Shown: positions 1 through 8,865, counted from the first letter of the stretch. The stretch: DNA of 64,000 nt from RGIG4079 sp045637505 (GCA_045637505.1 JAZTZO010000041.1:62001-126000), one strand, 5' to 3'. Translations and numbers: made by a program. Notes: generated by a model from the sequence alone, not told the origin.

Positions 1-1
1 T

Positions 2-148
2 GCTACAATGGGGCAAGACGGGGTATTGTTGTTGAATCAAGCAAAACTTGGCATTATCGTTGGGTCGATAGCCTCGGGCGTTATAGGATATGTAATGTTG
101 CGTTTAACATTGCCTAAACATCTATGTGGAACTAACGAAGAAGATTGA
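2..148 (+). CDS. nhaA: C-terminal end of a probable Na+/H+ antiporter NhaA (partial)
   Basis: Only the last 48 codons are in the window; the gene begins upstream. The tail contains QAKLGIIVGSIASGVIGYVM followed by a short basic end. This resembles the final membrane helix of NhaA antiporters, which exchange Na+ for H+ across the inner membrane. A strong terminator hairpin follows about 28 bases after the stop, so this gene ends its transcription unit. The assignment rests on one helix and its flanks, so another multi-helix transporter is possible. Confidence 0.55.
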   Translation, partial: ATMGQDGVLLLNQAKLGIIVGSIASGVIGYVMLRLTLPKHLCGTNEED

Positions 149-175
149 GAGAATAATAAACTTAAATAGATATTG

Positions 176-224
176 AAAAAATGAGTATTTGCATAATTTA
201 ATGGTGCAAATGCTCATTTTTTTT
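176..224 (+). terminator. Intrinsic terminator after the nhaA-like gene
   Basis: An inverted repeat (aaaatgagtatttgca with tgcaaatgctcatttt, one mismatch) is followed by a run of T on the plus strand. Confidence 0.8.
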
Positions 225-232
225 GAAAATGG

Positions 233-264
233 TTTGGTTATTTCACATTTAAATGTTAATTTTG
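233..264 (+). promoter_or_regulatory. Bacteroidota-type promoter for rprXY
   Basis: TTTG at 233-236, 20 bases, then TAATTTTG at 257-264 match the Bacteroidota -33/-7 consensus (TTTG and TAnnTTTG). Transcription would start near 271, leaving a leader of about 118 bases before the kinase start. Confidence 0.6.
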
Positions 265-388
265 ACACGAAATGTTAAAATTCGACTGCTAAAAAAGAAT
301 AAAAATAAACAATTTTGCAGTTTATTTGTTAATGAATTAAGGTTAACTAACTGAAACTCAATTTGATTAATAAAAGAATAGTTCAAGT

Positions 389-1921
389 ATGAAAAAATCA
401 ACCATATGGATATTAGCAATATTAATGGGTTTGACCTTTATGGGCCTATTGTATGCTCAGCTATTATATATGAGGAACATGATTAGAATGCGCGAGGACC
501 AATTTGCAGAGGGTGTTAAGCGCAGTCTATATGCTGTGACAACAATGCTTGAGCAAGATGAAACGCGATATTTTTTAGAAGAAGATGTGGCTCGCATAGG
601 GGCATCATCGGTTCTTACTCAATATGACGGTAACTTGCCACAGATGACAGGTATAGTGTATTCATTTAAAACGTCCTCAGGGGTTGAAGCCGACTTGACA
701 ATCAAAGGTGATGCAGAAAAAATAAATCAAATTCAATTAGCACAAATCGACCTCAAAAATCATTATAAATCGTTGAAGGAGGTGTTGAGAGGTCAATATC
801 TTTACCAAAAGGGGCTTATTGATGAGGTTATATTAAATATATTAAACCAGTCGAGCGATAGACCATTCCGTGAGCGAGCCGACTCGGCAGTTGTGTCCTC
901 TTATTTGAAAAATGAATTGGAAAATAATGGATTGAAATTGCCATATGAGTTTGCTATAGTGAACCGTAACGGAGGTGTCGTATATTCAACTTCGGGATAT
1001 GTGCCATCGGAAATTGAAGAGAATAATTTGTTTATACAAACATTATTCCCTAACGATCCTGTTAATAAGAAACACTACATGAAAGTGTATTTCCCCACAA
1101 AACAGGATTATATCTTCTCGACAATACGTTTCATGATTCCTTCATTTGCGTTTACATTGATATTGTTGATAATATTTATCTTCACGATTATTGTAGTGTT
1201 TCGTCAAAAGAAACTCACCGAGATGAAAAATGACTTTATCAATAATATGACACACGAGTTTAAGACTCCGATATCTTCAATATCGTTGGCTGCTCAAATG
1301 CTAAAAGACGATTCGGTGCGCAAGTCGCCTACAATGTTACAACATATCTCTACTGTGATAAATGATGAAACAAAGCGATTGCGTTTTCAAGTGGAGAAAG
1401 TGCTTCAAATGTCAATGTTTGAGCGTCAAAAAGCTACTCTAAAACTACAAGAGATTGATGCAAATGCTGCGATTGATAATATTGTCAATACATTCAAACT
1501 TAAAGTAGAAAAATATGGTGGCAATATCGAAGGCCGATTAGATGCTGAAGACCCTATTATTAATGTAGATGAGATGCATTTTACTAATGTAATTTTTAAC
1601 CTACTTGATAATGCGGTTAAGTATCGAAGAGAGGATGTGCCTTTGAAATTGACTGTGGCATCGCGCAATATTTCTAACAATAAATTGGAAATATCAATTG
1701 CCGACAATGGGATAGGAATTAAGAAAGAAAATCAAAAACGAATATTCGAAAAGTTCTATAGAGTATCAACCGGAAATCGCCATGATGTAAAAGGCTTTGG
1801 ATTGGGTCTCGCTTATGTATATAAGATGGTTCATGAATTAGGAGGGGAGATACATGTAGAAAGTGAAATAAATGTAGGAACAAAATTTATAATAACATTA
1901 CCATTAATAACTAAAAACTAA
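389..1921 (+). CDS. rprX: Sensor histidine kinase RprX-like
   Basis: Membrane sensor kinase of 510 residues. A first membrane helix lies at about residues 7-25 and a second at about 249-271, enclosing a periplasmic sensor region of about 220 residues. The cytoplasmic part has the H box MTHEFKTP (phospho-acceptor His289), an N box around 404-412 (NLLDNAVKY), G1 DNGIGI at 439-444 and G2 GFGLGL at 469-474. It would autophosphorylate His289 and pass the phosphate to the response regulator that starts 5 bases after its stop. Length, layout and the paired regulator match RprX of Bacteroides. The signal sensed cannot be read from the sequence. Confidence 0.9.
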   Translation: MKKSTIWILAILMGLTFMGLLYAQLLYMRNMIRMREDQFAEGVKRSLYAVTTMLEQDETRYFLEEDVARIGASSVLTQYDGNLPQMTGIVYSFKTSSGVEADLTIKGDAEKINQIQLAQIDLKNHYKSLKEVLRGQYLYQKGLIDEVILNILNQSSDRPFRERADSAVVSSYLKNELENNGLKLPYEFAIVNRNGGVVYSTSGYVPSEIEENNLFIQTLFPNDPVNKKHYMKVYFPTKQDYIFSTIRFMIPSFAFTLILLIIFIFTIIVVFRQKKLTEMKNDFINNMTHEFKTPISSISLAAQMLKDDSVRKSPTMLQHISTVINDETKRLRFQVEKVLQMSMFERQKATLKLQEIDANAAIDNIVNTFKLKVEKYGGNIEGRLDAEDPIINVDEMHFTNVIFNLLDNAVKYRREDVPLKLTVASRNISNNKLEISIADNGIGIKKENQKRIFEKFYRVSTGNRHDVKGFGLGLAYVYKMVHELGGEIHVESEINVGTKFIITLPLITKN

Positions 1922-1926
1922 AAATT

Positions 1927-2634
1927 ATGGAAGATCGTATGCGTATTCTTTTATGCGAAGATGATGAAAATCTTGGCATGTTGTTGAGAGAATATCTCCA
2001 AGCTAAAGGTTTTAATGCCGACCTTTTTGCCGATGGCGAAAGTGGGTACAAAGCATTCCTTAAAGGCAAATATGATATTTGTGTTCTTGATGTTATGATG
2101 CCTAAAAAAGACGGTTTTGCATTAGCTCAAGAAATTCGTACTGTAAATAGTGAGGTACCTGTGATATTCTTAACTGCAAAATCTTTAAAAGAAGATATCC
2201 TTGAAGGATTTAAAATTGGTGCTGATGATTATATCACTAAACCTTTCTCAATGGAAGAGTTGGTATTCCGTATTGAGGCTATTTTGCGCCGTGTTAAAGG
2301 TAAAAAAGGTAAAGAGATTACAATGTATAAAATTGGTAAATTTACCTTTGATACACAAAAGCAAGTGCTCATGATTAATGATAAGATTACAAAATTGACT
2401 ACAAAAGAGTCAGAATTGTTAAGCTTGCTTTGTGCGCATGTTAATGAAATTCTTGAGCGTAACTTTGCGTTGAAGACAATCTGGATTGACGATAATTACT
2501 TCAATGCTCGCAGTATGGATGTTTATATTACTAAATTGCGTAAACATCTTAAAGATGATCCTGCAATTGAAATCATCAATATCCATGGTAAGGGATATAA
2601 GCTCATTGCTCCCGATGTAGAAAAAAGCAAATAA
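1927..2634 (+). CDS. rprY: Response regulator RprY-like (OmpR family)
   Basis: A 235-residue regulator. The receiver domain (about 5-120) has acidic residues E11, D12 and D13, phospho-acceptor Asp55 in VLDVMMPKKDG and Lys105 in ITKPF. An OmpR/PhoB winged-helix DNA-binding domain occupies about 130-230. It starts 5 bases after the kinase gene, so the two are cotranscribed. The very conserved start (RILLCEDDENLGMLLREYLQ) is typical of Bacteroidales RprY. An alternative start at Met5 would remove only four residues. A terminator follows at 2657. Confidence 0.93.
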   Translation: MEDRMRILLCEDDENLGMLLREYLQAKGFNADLFADGESGYKAFLKGKYDICVLDVMMPKKDGFALAQEIRTVNSEVPVIFLTAKSLKEDILEGFKIGADDYITKPFSMEELVFRIEAILRRVKGKKGKEITMYKIGKFTFDTQKQVLMINDKITKLTTKESELLSLLCAHVNEILERNFALKTIWIDDNYFNARSMDVYITKLRKHLKDDPAIEIINIHGKGYKLIAPDVEKSK

Positions 2635-2656
2635 TTCTCATTGAGATATGCAAGAT

Positions 2657-2689
2657 AAGAAGTGCTCCTTTATGGGTGCACTTCTTTTG
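2657..2689 (+). terminator. Intrinsic terminator of rprXY
   Basis: A perfect 9-bp stem (aagaagtgc at 2657-2665, gcacttctt at 2678-2686) with a 12-base loop is followed by T residues. Confidence 0.8.
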
Positions 2690-3128
2690 TTATGTGGTTG
2701 CTGGTTGCATTTAATCAATGACGATGTGTGTTGTTGATAAAAAAAGTAAGAGTGGAAATCCTCACGGATGCCACTCTCAAATTCCTACACACATAGTACT
2801 TAATGTTAGATTCAGTCGTCTATTTTGAAATTATATGAAAAAGCTTTTTGATAGCTGTTGTATTTTATAATGGTATTATTTTAAATCTTAAGAAGATTTG
2901 ATTTATTATTGCATAACAAAGTAAAGAATAATTTTTTGAAAAAATAGCATTTTGAAAATATGTTGTGTAACATATGAATAACAATTCGTAAGTTAATTTT
3001 AAGTTTAGTTATAAAACTAAATAATAATTGTTGTTTTGCTTGAGATGTGCTTATGTGTGAATGGTATTTGTTTGAGAATGTTACTCTCTTAAAATAAGTT
3101 AAAACCCAGTATTCTGGTGGCAAAATGC
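2690..3128. other. Gene-free interval with strong hairpins
   Basis: About 440 bases separate the rprY terminator from the amylase terminator. I see no convincing gene; an 80-codon open frame on the minus strand (2881-3123) is phenylalanine-, lysine- and asparagine-rich low-complexity translation. The interval does hold a nested hairpin at 2721-2797 (separate entry) and a small inverted repeat around 3001-3022 (tttagtt/aactaaa). Confidence 0.6.
2721..2797 (-). ncRNA. Candidate small structured RNA (3' end of a minus-strand transcript)
   Basis: Outer stem ATGTGTGT (2724-2731) pairs with ACACACAT (2787-2794), plus AC/GT beyond one mismatch. Inside it, AGAGTGG (2749-2755) pairs with CCACTCT (2771-2777) and ATCC (2758-2761) with GGAT (2766-2769) around a tetraloop. 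Read on the minus strand, the inner hairpin is followed by a seven-T run (2739-2745), as in an intrinsic terminator. No minus-strand gene close by needs one, because the amylase has its own at 3129-3167. The strand and any function are inference; I do not recognise a known RNA family. Confidence 0.35.
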
Positions 3129-3167
3129 AAAATAGGGCGAAAAAGATTGCCTTTTTCGCCCTATTTT
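3129..3167 (-). terminator. Intrinsic terminator of the amylase gene
   Basis: A perfect 17-bp inverted repeat (3129-3145 with 3151-3167) with a five-base loop lies 19 bases beyond the amylase stop. A/T tracts on both sides would let it work in both directions. Confidence 0.85.
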
Positions 3168-3185
3168 ATGCTTGTTGAGTGGTTA

Positions 3186-4607
3186 TTAATAAATGATATA
3201 TGTGGCAAGTGGAGCCAATTTACCTTTTATTTCTCCGTTTTTTACTTTGATCATATTACCAGTGACATGGTCGGTGTAATCTCCATCGGGGAGGGTTGTA
3301 GCGAGTTTATATTTAGATTCTTTGGTAGAGAAATTAACAAGAACAAAACCTTTATTGCCACGGGCTACTTCTACAACAGCACCATTATCGGTTGTGAATA
3401 CTTGTTCGATTTCGCCTTTCATTGCTTTGCGGAAGTTATTGGCAGCAATAACAGCTGGGTGTTTAAATTCATCGTTGCCTCGCTCACCTACGCGATTATT
3501 CCCCCAATAGTTTTCACGAGTGCTACCTGCCGGACGACTATAAAATAGAGTGGAACCTCCGTTACGAGCCGAAAGGAATACCCATGCAGCACGAATTTGT
3601 TCGTCGGTCATGCCAGCCGATTCATGTGCATTACAATATGTGTCGTGTGACTCAACCCATGTGACAAGTTTTGTTGCGTCAACTGGGTGGTGCCATGATT
3701 TGAGGTCAGAGGCATTGTATGAACCATTATTAATAGCATCGCGAAGAGCGTGTCCATAACTGCTTGCTGTTTGGTCGATATATTCGGCATACTCAAGTTC
3801 TTTCACATTTTTGTCTTGAAGTACTTCTCCATAAATAAACAAACTATCGGGCATTAAAAGTGATAATCCCTTTACTGCTTCACGACCAGTTGCGATATCC
3901 CAAAAGTTATTACGCTCTGATTTTTCATCAAGGGGGTCTGATGGCAATCCTATGTGTTTAGCAGTATCATAGCGGAAACCTCGAGCGCCAAGATTAATCA
4001 AGTCATTAACATATTGAAGATAGTAATATTGGAAATCGGGATTTTCAGTGTTGACATCGGGAAGCCCTCCCATTTCGCCGGTAGTGCATTCCATTCGGTC
4101 ATTCCATTTTGTGATAGGTTTGAAGCCATTGGCATGATATAGGTTTTCGTGTCCACCTACTGCGTTGTCGAGAGAGGGTAGCACTGCAGTGTGGTCAATA
4201 GCAGTGTGGTTGGGGAGTACATCGACAATAACTTTTACATTGTATTTATATGCGCTATCGCACATTGTTTTGAATTCGTCGCGTGTTCCCAACATATAAT
4301 TACCAATTTTCCAATCGGTAGGTTGGTAATAATAATACCATTTTCCTTTAACACTATCGCCAGGCTCGCTAAATAGAGCCATGCCTCCTTCTTCGCCAAC
4401 ATAGCAAGTATTAGCAGGAGATGTTTGAACATAATCGTAACCAGCTGCTGCAATATCTTTCATGTTTTCAGCAATTGTGTTGAACGACCAAGACCACGCA
4501 TGTAGAATCACTTTATCGTTGTCTTTTGTAAAATTAGAAGCCAATGCATCAGCACCAAGCCCCGATGCAGCAATTATAGCTGCAAGAGTTAAAATCTTTA
4601 CTTTCAT
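3186..4607 (-). CDS. Secreted alpha-amylase (GH13)
   Basis: A 473-residue glycoside hydrolase with an N-terminal signal peptide (about 1-23, hydrophobic, ending ADALAS). The GH13 barrel shows the usual conserved regions: DVLPNH at 129-134, GFRYDTAKH with nucleophile Asp214, IYGEVLQ with acid/base Glu261, and ESHD with Asp322. It should cleave alpha-1,4 bonds in starch-like glucans outside the cytoplasm. There is no lipobox and no carbohydrate-binding module, and no susC/susD pair is nearby, so it is not part of a visible utilization locus. It is transcribed alone, with a -7 element upstream and a terminator downstream. Confidence 0.9.
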   Translation of the reverse strand: MKVKILTLAAIIAASGLGADALASNFTKDNDKVILHAWSWSFNTIAENMKDIAAAGYDYVQTSPANTCYVGEEGGMALFSEPGDSVKGKWYYYYQPTDWKIGNYMLGTRDEFKTMCDSAYKYNVKVIVDVLPNHTAIDHTAVLPSLDNAVGGHENLYHANGFKPITKWNDRMECTTGEMGGLPDVNTENPDFQYYYLQYVNDLINLGARGFRYDTAKHIGLPSDPLDEKSERNNFWDIATGREAVKGLSLLMPDSLFIYGEVLQDKNVKELEYAEYIDQTASSYGHALRDAINNGSYNASDLKSWHHPVDATKLVTWVESHDTYCNAHESAGMTDEQIRAAWVFLSARNGGSTLFYSRPAGSTRENYWGNNRVGERGNDEFKHPAVIAANNFRKAMKGEIEQVFTTDNGAVVEVARGNKGFVLVNFSTKESKYKLATTLPDGDYTDHVTGNMIKVKNGEIKGKLAPLATYIIY

Positions 4608-4640
4608 GTATATTAATTGATTTAATTATTTACGCATCTT

Positions 4641-4648
4641 CAAAGATA
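4641..4648 (-). promoter_or_regulatory. -7 promoter element of the amylase gene
   Basis: TATCTTTG on the minus strand fits TAnnTTTG and lies 33 bases before the start codon. I see no good -33 box. Confidence 0.45.
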
Positions 4649-4772
4649 GTAAATTTCAATGAATAATTAGAAACAGATTGTATTAAATTGTATTATGCGT
4701 GTAATTTTTAGGTTAATAAGTTATTTTTGCATTTTGGGGTAGTTCAATAAAAAATATGTGCATAAAAAGTTG

Positions 4773-4780
4773 TATTTTTG
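4773..4780 (+). promoter_or_regulatory. -7 promoter element of glnN
   Basis: TATTTTTG fits TAnnTTTG, 41 bases before the glnN start. No TTTG at the right spacing is visible. Confidence 0.5.
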
Positions 4781-4821
4781 TGCTGAATTTTATTTTGGAA
4801 TAAATTAATCATCCTATAGCA

Positions 4822-7011
4822 ATGTCAAAACTTAGATTCAGAGTCGTAGAAGAGGCTTATAATCGTAAAGCTGTGCAAGTAGAAGTTCCGGCTGAACGCC
4901 CCGAACAATATTATGGTAAATATGTGTTTAATCGTCAAAAAATGGCGCAGTATTTGCCTCAGAGCGTGTATAATGCACTCGTTAATGCGATTGATAACAA
5001 AGAGTCGCTTTCGCGCGACATTGCCGATAGTGTGGCCGACGGAATGAAACGATGGGCTATCGATAACGGAGCTCGTCATTACTCACATTGGTTTCATCCA
5101 TTAACCGATGGCACTGCCGAAAAACATGATGCATTTATCGACCTTGATGGCAAGGGTGGGGTTGTTGAAGAATTTTCGGGAAAACTCCTTGTGCAACAAG
5201 AACCCGATGCTTCAAGTTTTCCAAATGGAGGCATTCGCAACACTTTTGAGGCTCGAGGATATTCGGTATGGGATATTTCATCTCCTGCATTTATTTTAGG
5301 TAAAACATTATGTATTCCCACTATTTTTATTTCATATACTGGAGAATCGCTCGACTATAAGGCTCCATTGTTGAGAGCAATAAATAGTGTTGATAAAGCA
5401 GCGACAGGAGTTGCTCAATACTTTGACTCAAATGTTAAACATGTAACATCGTTTCTTGGATGGGAGCAAGAATATTTTTTGGTTGATGAATCGTTGTATT
5501 CGGCGCGTCCCGACTTGGTGATGACTGGCCGCACACTAATGGGGCATGAAAGTGCAAAGAATCAGCAACTTGAAGATCACTATTTTGGGGCAATACCTTC
5601 GCGTGTCGATGCTTTCATGCTTGATCTTGAAATTGAATGTCATAAACTCGGTATCCCCGCAAAGACTCGTCACAATGAGGTTGCACCTAATCAGTTTGAA
5701 TTGGCGCCAATATTTGAGGAAACAAATCTCGCTAATGACCACAACTTGTTGTTGATGTCGTTAATCGCCGAGGTGGCTCGTCGTCATAAATTCCGTGTGT
5801 TGCTTCATGAGAAACCATTTGCTGGGGTCAATGGTTCGGGTAAACACAATAACTGGAGTTTGGGAACCGACACTGGAACAATGCTTTTTGCTCCTGGAAA
5901 GACCCCAATGGGAAATCTACAATTTATCACATTTGTGGTAAATGTTATGGCTGCAGTTCATCGTCATAACGGGTTGCTTAAAGCTTCAATTATGTCGGCC
6001 ACTAACTGTCATCGACTTGGAGCAAATGAGGCTCCACCAGCAATCATTTCTATTTTCTTGGGCTCTCAATTGAGTGAGGTGCTTAACCAAGTTGAAAATA
6101 GTGAAAACAATGAGTTATTTAATGTGTCGGGAAAAGAAGGGTTGTCGCTTGGTATGTCGCAAATTCCCGAGATTCTTGTTGATAATACCGACCGCAATCG
6201 CACATCGCCATTTGCTTTTACGGGTAATCGATTTGAATTCCGTGCAGTAGGGTCATCGGCTAATTGTGCATCGGCTATGATTGCTCTTAATGCAGCAGTT
6301 GCCGAACAGTTGACTGAATTTAAAGAAAAGGTTGATGCTCGAATAGCTCAAGGCGAAGAGTTAACCCATGCATTGCTTGAAGAAATTAAAATCTTAATTA
6401 CACAATCAAAGTCAATCCACTTTGATGGCAATGGGTATAGTGATGAGTGGAAGGAAGAAGCTGCTCGCCGTGGATTGGATTGCGAAACTAATGCGGCAAA
6501 GATTTTTGATTCGTATTTGAGTAATCAAACGGTTGAAATGTTCCGTAAAGCCGGAGTATTTACTAAAGTAGAACTTGAAGCCCGTAATGAGGTAAAATGG
6601 GAAATGTACACTAAAAAGGTGCAGATTGAGGCTCGTGTGCTTGGCGACTTGGCAATTAATCATGTTGTGCCTGTGGCAATGCGTTATCAGTCGGTATTAG
6701 TTGATAGTGTTTTGAGTTTGCGCAAGTTATTTGTAGGCGAAAAAGGCGAAAAAATGTCGGAGCAAGATGTGGCAACTATCGAAAGCATTGCTTCACATGT
6801 TTCAAAAACTCGTGATGAGGTGGCCAAAATGATTGAAGCTCGCAAAGTTGCCAACAAAATTGAATCGGAACGAGAAAAAGCAATCGCATATCATGATACT
6901 GTTGTTCCATGTATGGAAAAAATTAGAGAATATCTCGATGATTTGGAATTAATGGTTGATAATGAAATGTGGCCATTGCCAAAATATCGAGAGCTATTGT
7001 TTATACGATAA
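4822..7011 (+). CDS. glnN: Glutamine synthetase type III
   Basis: A 729-residue GSIII, the long form found in Bacteroidota, far longer than the roughly 450-residue GSI. It makes glutamine from glutamate, ammonia and ATP in the cytoplasm. The N-terminal GSIII-specific region carries the GARHYSHWFHP segment. The catalytic core shows GWEQEYFLVD, KTRHNEVAPNQFELAPI, VNGSGKHNNWSLGT and NRTSPFAFTGNRFEFRAVGS, the metal-, glutamate- and ATP-binding motifs of the family. Family enzymes form dodecamers. It is monocistronic or leads the following small lipoprotein gene 69 bases away; no PII gene or ammonium transporter is adjacent. Confidence 0.97.
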   Translation: MSKLRFRVVEEAYNRKAVQVEVPAERPEQYYGKYVFNRQKMAQYLPQSVYNALVNAIDNKESLSRDIADSVADGMKRWAIDNGARHYSHWFHPLTDGTAEKHDAFIDLDGKGGVVEEFSGKLLVQQEPDASSFPNGGIRNTFEARGYSVWDISSPAFILGKTLCIPTIFISYTGESLDYKAPLLRAINSVDKAATGVAQYFDSNVKHVTSFLGWEQEYFLVDESLYSARPDLVMTGRTLMGHESAKNQQLEDHYFGAIPSRVDAFMLDLEIECHKLGIPAKTRHNEVAPNQFELAPIFEETNLANDHNLLLMSLIAEVARRHKFRVLLHEKPFAGVNGSGKHNNWSLGTDTGTMLFAPGKTPMGNLQFITFVVNVMAAVHRHNGLLKASIMSATNCHRLGANEAPPAIISIFLGSQLSEVLNQVENSENNELFNVSGKEGLSLGMSQIPEILVDNTDRNRTSPFAFTGNRFEFRAVGSSANCASAMIALNAAVAEQLTEFKEKVDARIAQGEELTHALLEEIKILITQSKSIHFDGNGYSDEWKEEAARRGLDCETNAAKIFDSYLSNQTVEMFRKAGVFTKVELEARNEVKWEMYTKKVQIEARVLGDLAINHVVPVAMRYQSVLVDSVLSLRKLFVGEKGEKMSEQDVATIESIASHVSKTRDEVAKMIEARKVANKIESEREKAIAYHDTVVPCMEKIREYLDDLELMVDNEMWPLPKYRELLFIR

Positions 7012-7080
7012 TAGCACTTTTAACTCGAAAAAGTGTAACTAAATGTCTTTAAATGTGTCTTATACTAAAAGGCTTTATAT

Positions 7081-7767
7081 ATGAAAACATTATATAGTGT
7101 AAGTTTAATTGCGCTGATTTTTATGACACTCGCATTGTTTCAATCGTGTGAGTTGCCCAATAAAAATGTCGTTGCATCAAAAGGAGTATCAACAAATGTG
7201 TCAATGTATGAAATGCCTGATTTTGATGAGATTCAAATAAATTGTGCGTCAGATGTGGTGTATGTAGCAGGAAGTGGTGCGCCAACTATTACTGTTACGG
7301 CCAAAGATTCTACAAACAAAAATGTTTTGATTAAAGTAGTAGAGCATAAATTGCACATCGGCATTAAAGATGGCTCAATGTGTGATTCATTGCATATTGA
7401 AATACATGGAACCCCAATGCTTGAGGATATTGAATTACAAGGTGCAGTTTTTATGAGAGTTGAAGGGGCTTTAACTCCACGCAACCTTGATGTAGATTGT
7501 AATGGAGCCTCTACAATTGAAATTAAAGAAGTGTCGTGTGCCGAATTAAATATCGATTGCTTTGGAGCGTCATCAGCTAAAATATCAAACATCGTTAGCG
7601 ATGAAGTAGATGTTGATTGCAATGGCGCATCAACAGTGAAACTCAATGGAAGGTGTCAAATCGCTAAATATGTGGCTAACGGAGCTTCAACTATTGATGT
7701 ATCCTCTTTCCAAGCAGTAAAGGTGGAGAAATTGGATAACAATGGAACATCATCGATATTGAAATAG
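7081..7767 (+). CDS. DUF2807 (head GIN domain) lipoprotein
   Basis: A 228-residue predicted lipoprotein: hydrophobic leader ending LFQSC, with Cys23 as the probable lipidated residue. The rest matches the DUF2807 or 'head GIN domain' family, a right-handed beta-helix found in Bacteroidota envelope proteins whose function is not established. The helix turns are visible as near-repeats: DCNGAST, DCFGASS, DCNGAST, VANGAST and NNGTSS at intervals of about 20 residues. Cysteines recur at the same place in three of the turns. It follows glnN by 69 bases without a clear promoter, so cotranscription is possible. Confidence 0.8.
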   Translation: MKTLYSVSLIALIFMTLALFQSCELPNKNVVASKGVSTNVSMYEMPDFDEIQINCASDVVYVAGSGAPTITVTAKDSTNKNVLIKVVEHKLHIGIKDGSMCDSLHIEIHGTPMLEDIELQGAVFMRVEGALTPRNLDVDCNGASTIEIKEVSCAELNIDCFGASSAKISNIVSDEVDVDCNGASTVKLNGRCQIAKYVANGASTIDVSSFQAVKVEKLDNNGTSSILK

Positions 7768-7790
7768 ATTAATTTCAATAATTCAATATA

Positions 7791-7827
7791 TATGGAGGGG
7801 TGTTCATTAATTTGAAACCCCTCTATT
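7791..7827 (+). terminator. Possible terminator after the DUF2807 gene
   Basis: Stem gaggggt/acccctc, extended by three weaker pairs, with a 15-base loop. The T tract downstream is poor. Confidence 0.4.
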
Positions 7828-7857
7828 TGCTTGATAGAGATTGTTTCGTTACATTTG
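7826..7857 (+). promoter_or_regulatory. Promoter of the zinc-ribbon protein gene
   Basis: TTTG (7826-7829), 20 bases, TACATTTG (7850-7857). The start codon lies 19 bases beyond. Confidence 0.6.
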
Positions 7858-7876
7858 CAAATAAAAACTATAAAAT

Positions 7877-8824
7877 ATGAAGCAGTGTAGTAATTGTGAA
7901 CAATGGATTCCCGATGAATATGGATATTGTCCGGCTTGTGGAGCAGCTCAAGTCGTATCGCAACACGACTCTGGTGATGAAAATGAAAAAGGGTCGGGGA
8001 CAGGTTGTTTTTATACAATAATTATATTCATAATAATATTGCTATTGTGTGGAATAGGTCTATATTTATATAACAAAGGATTCTTTAGTAAGACTAATTC
8101 GGCAATGGAGGATTCGTTGATATCGGTAGTAGATTCTAACTTGATTGAAGTGGGATTGCCCGATACACTAACTCTCGACGGAGCAATATATGGAAAAAAT
8201 ATTGTTACGATTGATATTGCAATATCAACATCGGGTAATATTAATGGCCGATTTTATGATATTTCTAAAAAAATGGATTATCCTATCGTTGGGCAAGGTG
8301 AATCAAAAACAGGTAATATTATTCTCAATATAAAAGATAAAGATTTAACATTGGATTTGATTCCAATAGGAAACGGAAGCTATGATGCAAAATGGTCAAC
8401 ATCTACAAGCGAGGGGACATCTTATTTTTATGCAGCGAGTGGCCAACACTTGTCAATAAAAGAGGAAGAAATTCCCGATTTTAATCCCGATTCAATTTTT
8501 GAATCGGAAGATGTAGTAGAAGCAGCACCGGTGAAAACATCAATGAAGTTAGAGGGGAAGTTGGATGGTGAAATTGCAATCCAAATGAATCTATATGACT
8601 TGGAGGATGGAAAAGGAGAGTATTATTATGTGTCGCAAGGAAGCGATAAAAAGATAAAGCTTAAATGCAAGAAAGAGTCGGCAAATCAGTGGCGATTAAT
8701 TGAGTATGGCGAAGATGGTGACATACAAGGCGCATTTGTTGGCAAGTTGGAGGATGGAATATTTATGGGTCGCTATGTCGATAAAGAAGGAGAGGAATAT
8801 GCGGTTACGCTATTCGAACAGTAA
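7877..8824 (+). CDS. Zinc-ribbon single-pass membrane protein, function unknown
   Basis: A 315-residue protein with an N-terminal zinc ribbon (CSNC at 4-7 and CPAC at 18-21), an acidic linker, and one transmembrane helix at about residues 45-65 (isoleucine- and leucine-rich). Beyond the helix are two related beta-rich domains of about 90 residues with the pattern LDGxIxGxxxxxI...GRF and LEGKLDGEIAIQMNL...GAF. With the ribbon inside the cell, the beta domains would face the periplasm. Zinc-ribbon plus single-helix proteins of this type are common in Bacteroidota. I do not recognise a function. Confidence 0.75.
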   Translation: MKQCSNCEQWIPDEYGYCPACGAAQVVSQHDSGDENEKGSGTGCFYTIIIFIIILLLCGIGLYLYNKGFFSKTNSAMEDSLISVVDSNLIEVGLPDTLTLDGAIYGKNIVTIDIAISTSGNINGRFYDISKKMDYPIVGQGESKTGNIILNIKDKDLTLDLIPIGNGSYDAKWSTSTSEGTSYFYAASGQHLSIKEEEIPDFNPDSIFESEDVVEAAPVKTSMKLEGKLDGEIAIQMNLYDLEDGKGEYYYVSQGSDKKIKLKCKKESANQWRLIEYGEDGDIQGAFVGKLEDGIFMGRYVDKEGEEYAVTLFEQ

Positions 8825-8865
8825 TTTAACGGCATTTTCCAATGATTGAAAACTCATGAAACATA

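Noticed and set aside
2881..3123. 80-codon open frame on the minus strand in the rprY-amylase gap
   Set aside because: Low-complexity, Phe/Lys/Asn-rich translation of A/T-rich DNA, and it overlaps nothing recognisable; no promoter fits.
4608..4821. Glutamine riboswitch or other regulatory RNA upstream of glnN
   Set aside because: I saw only A/T-rich sequence and promoter-like elements; no paired, conserved-looking core.
7233..7646. 137-codon open frame antisense to the DUF2807 gene
   Set aside because: It mirrors the repeat pattern of the real lipoprotein gene and has no leader or domain of its own.
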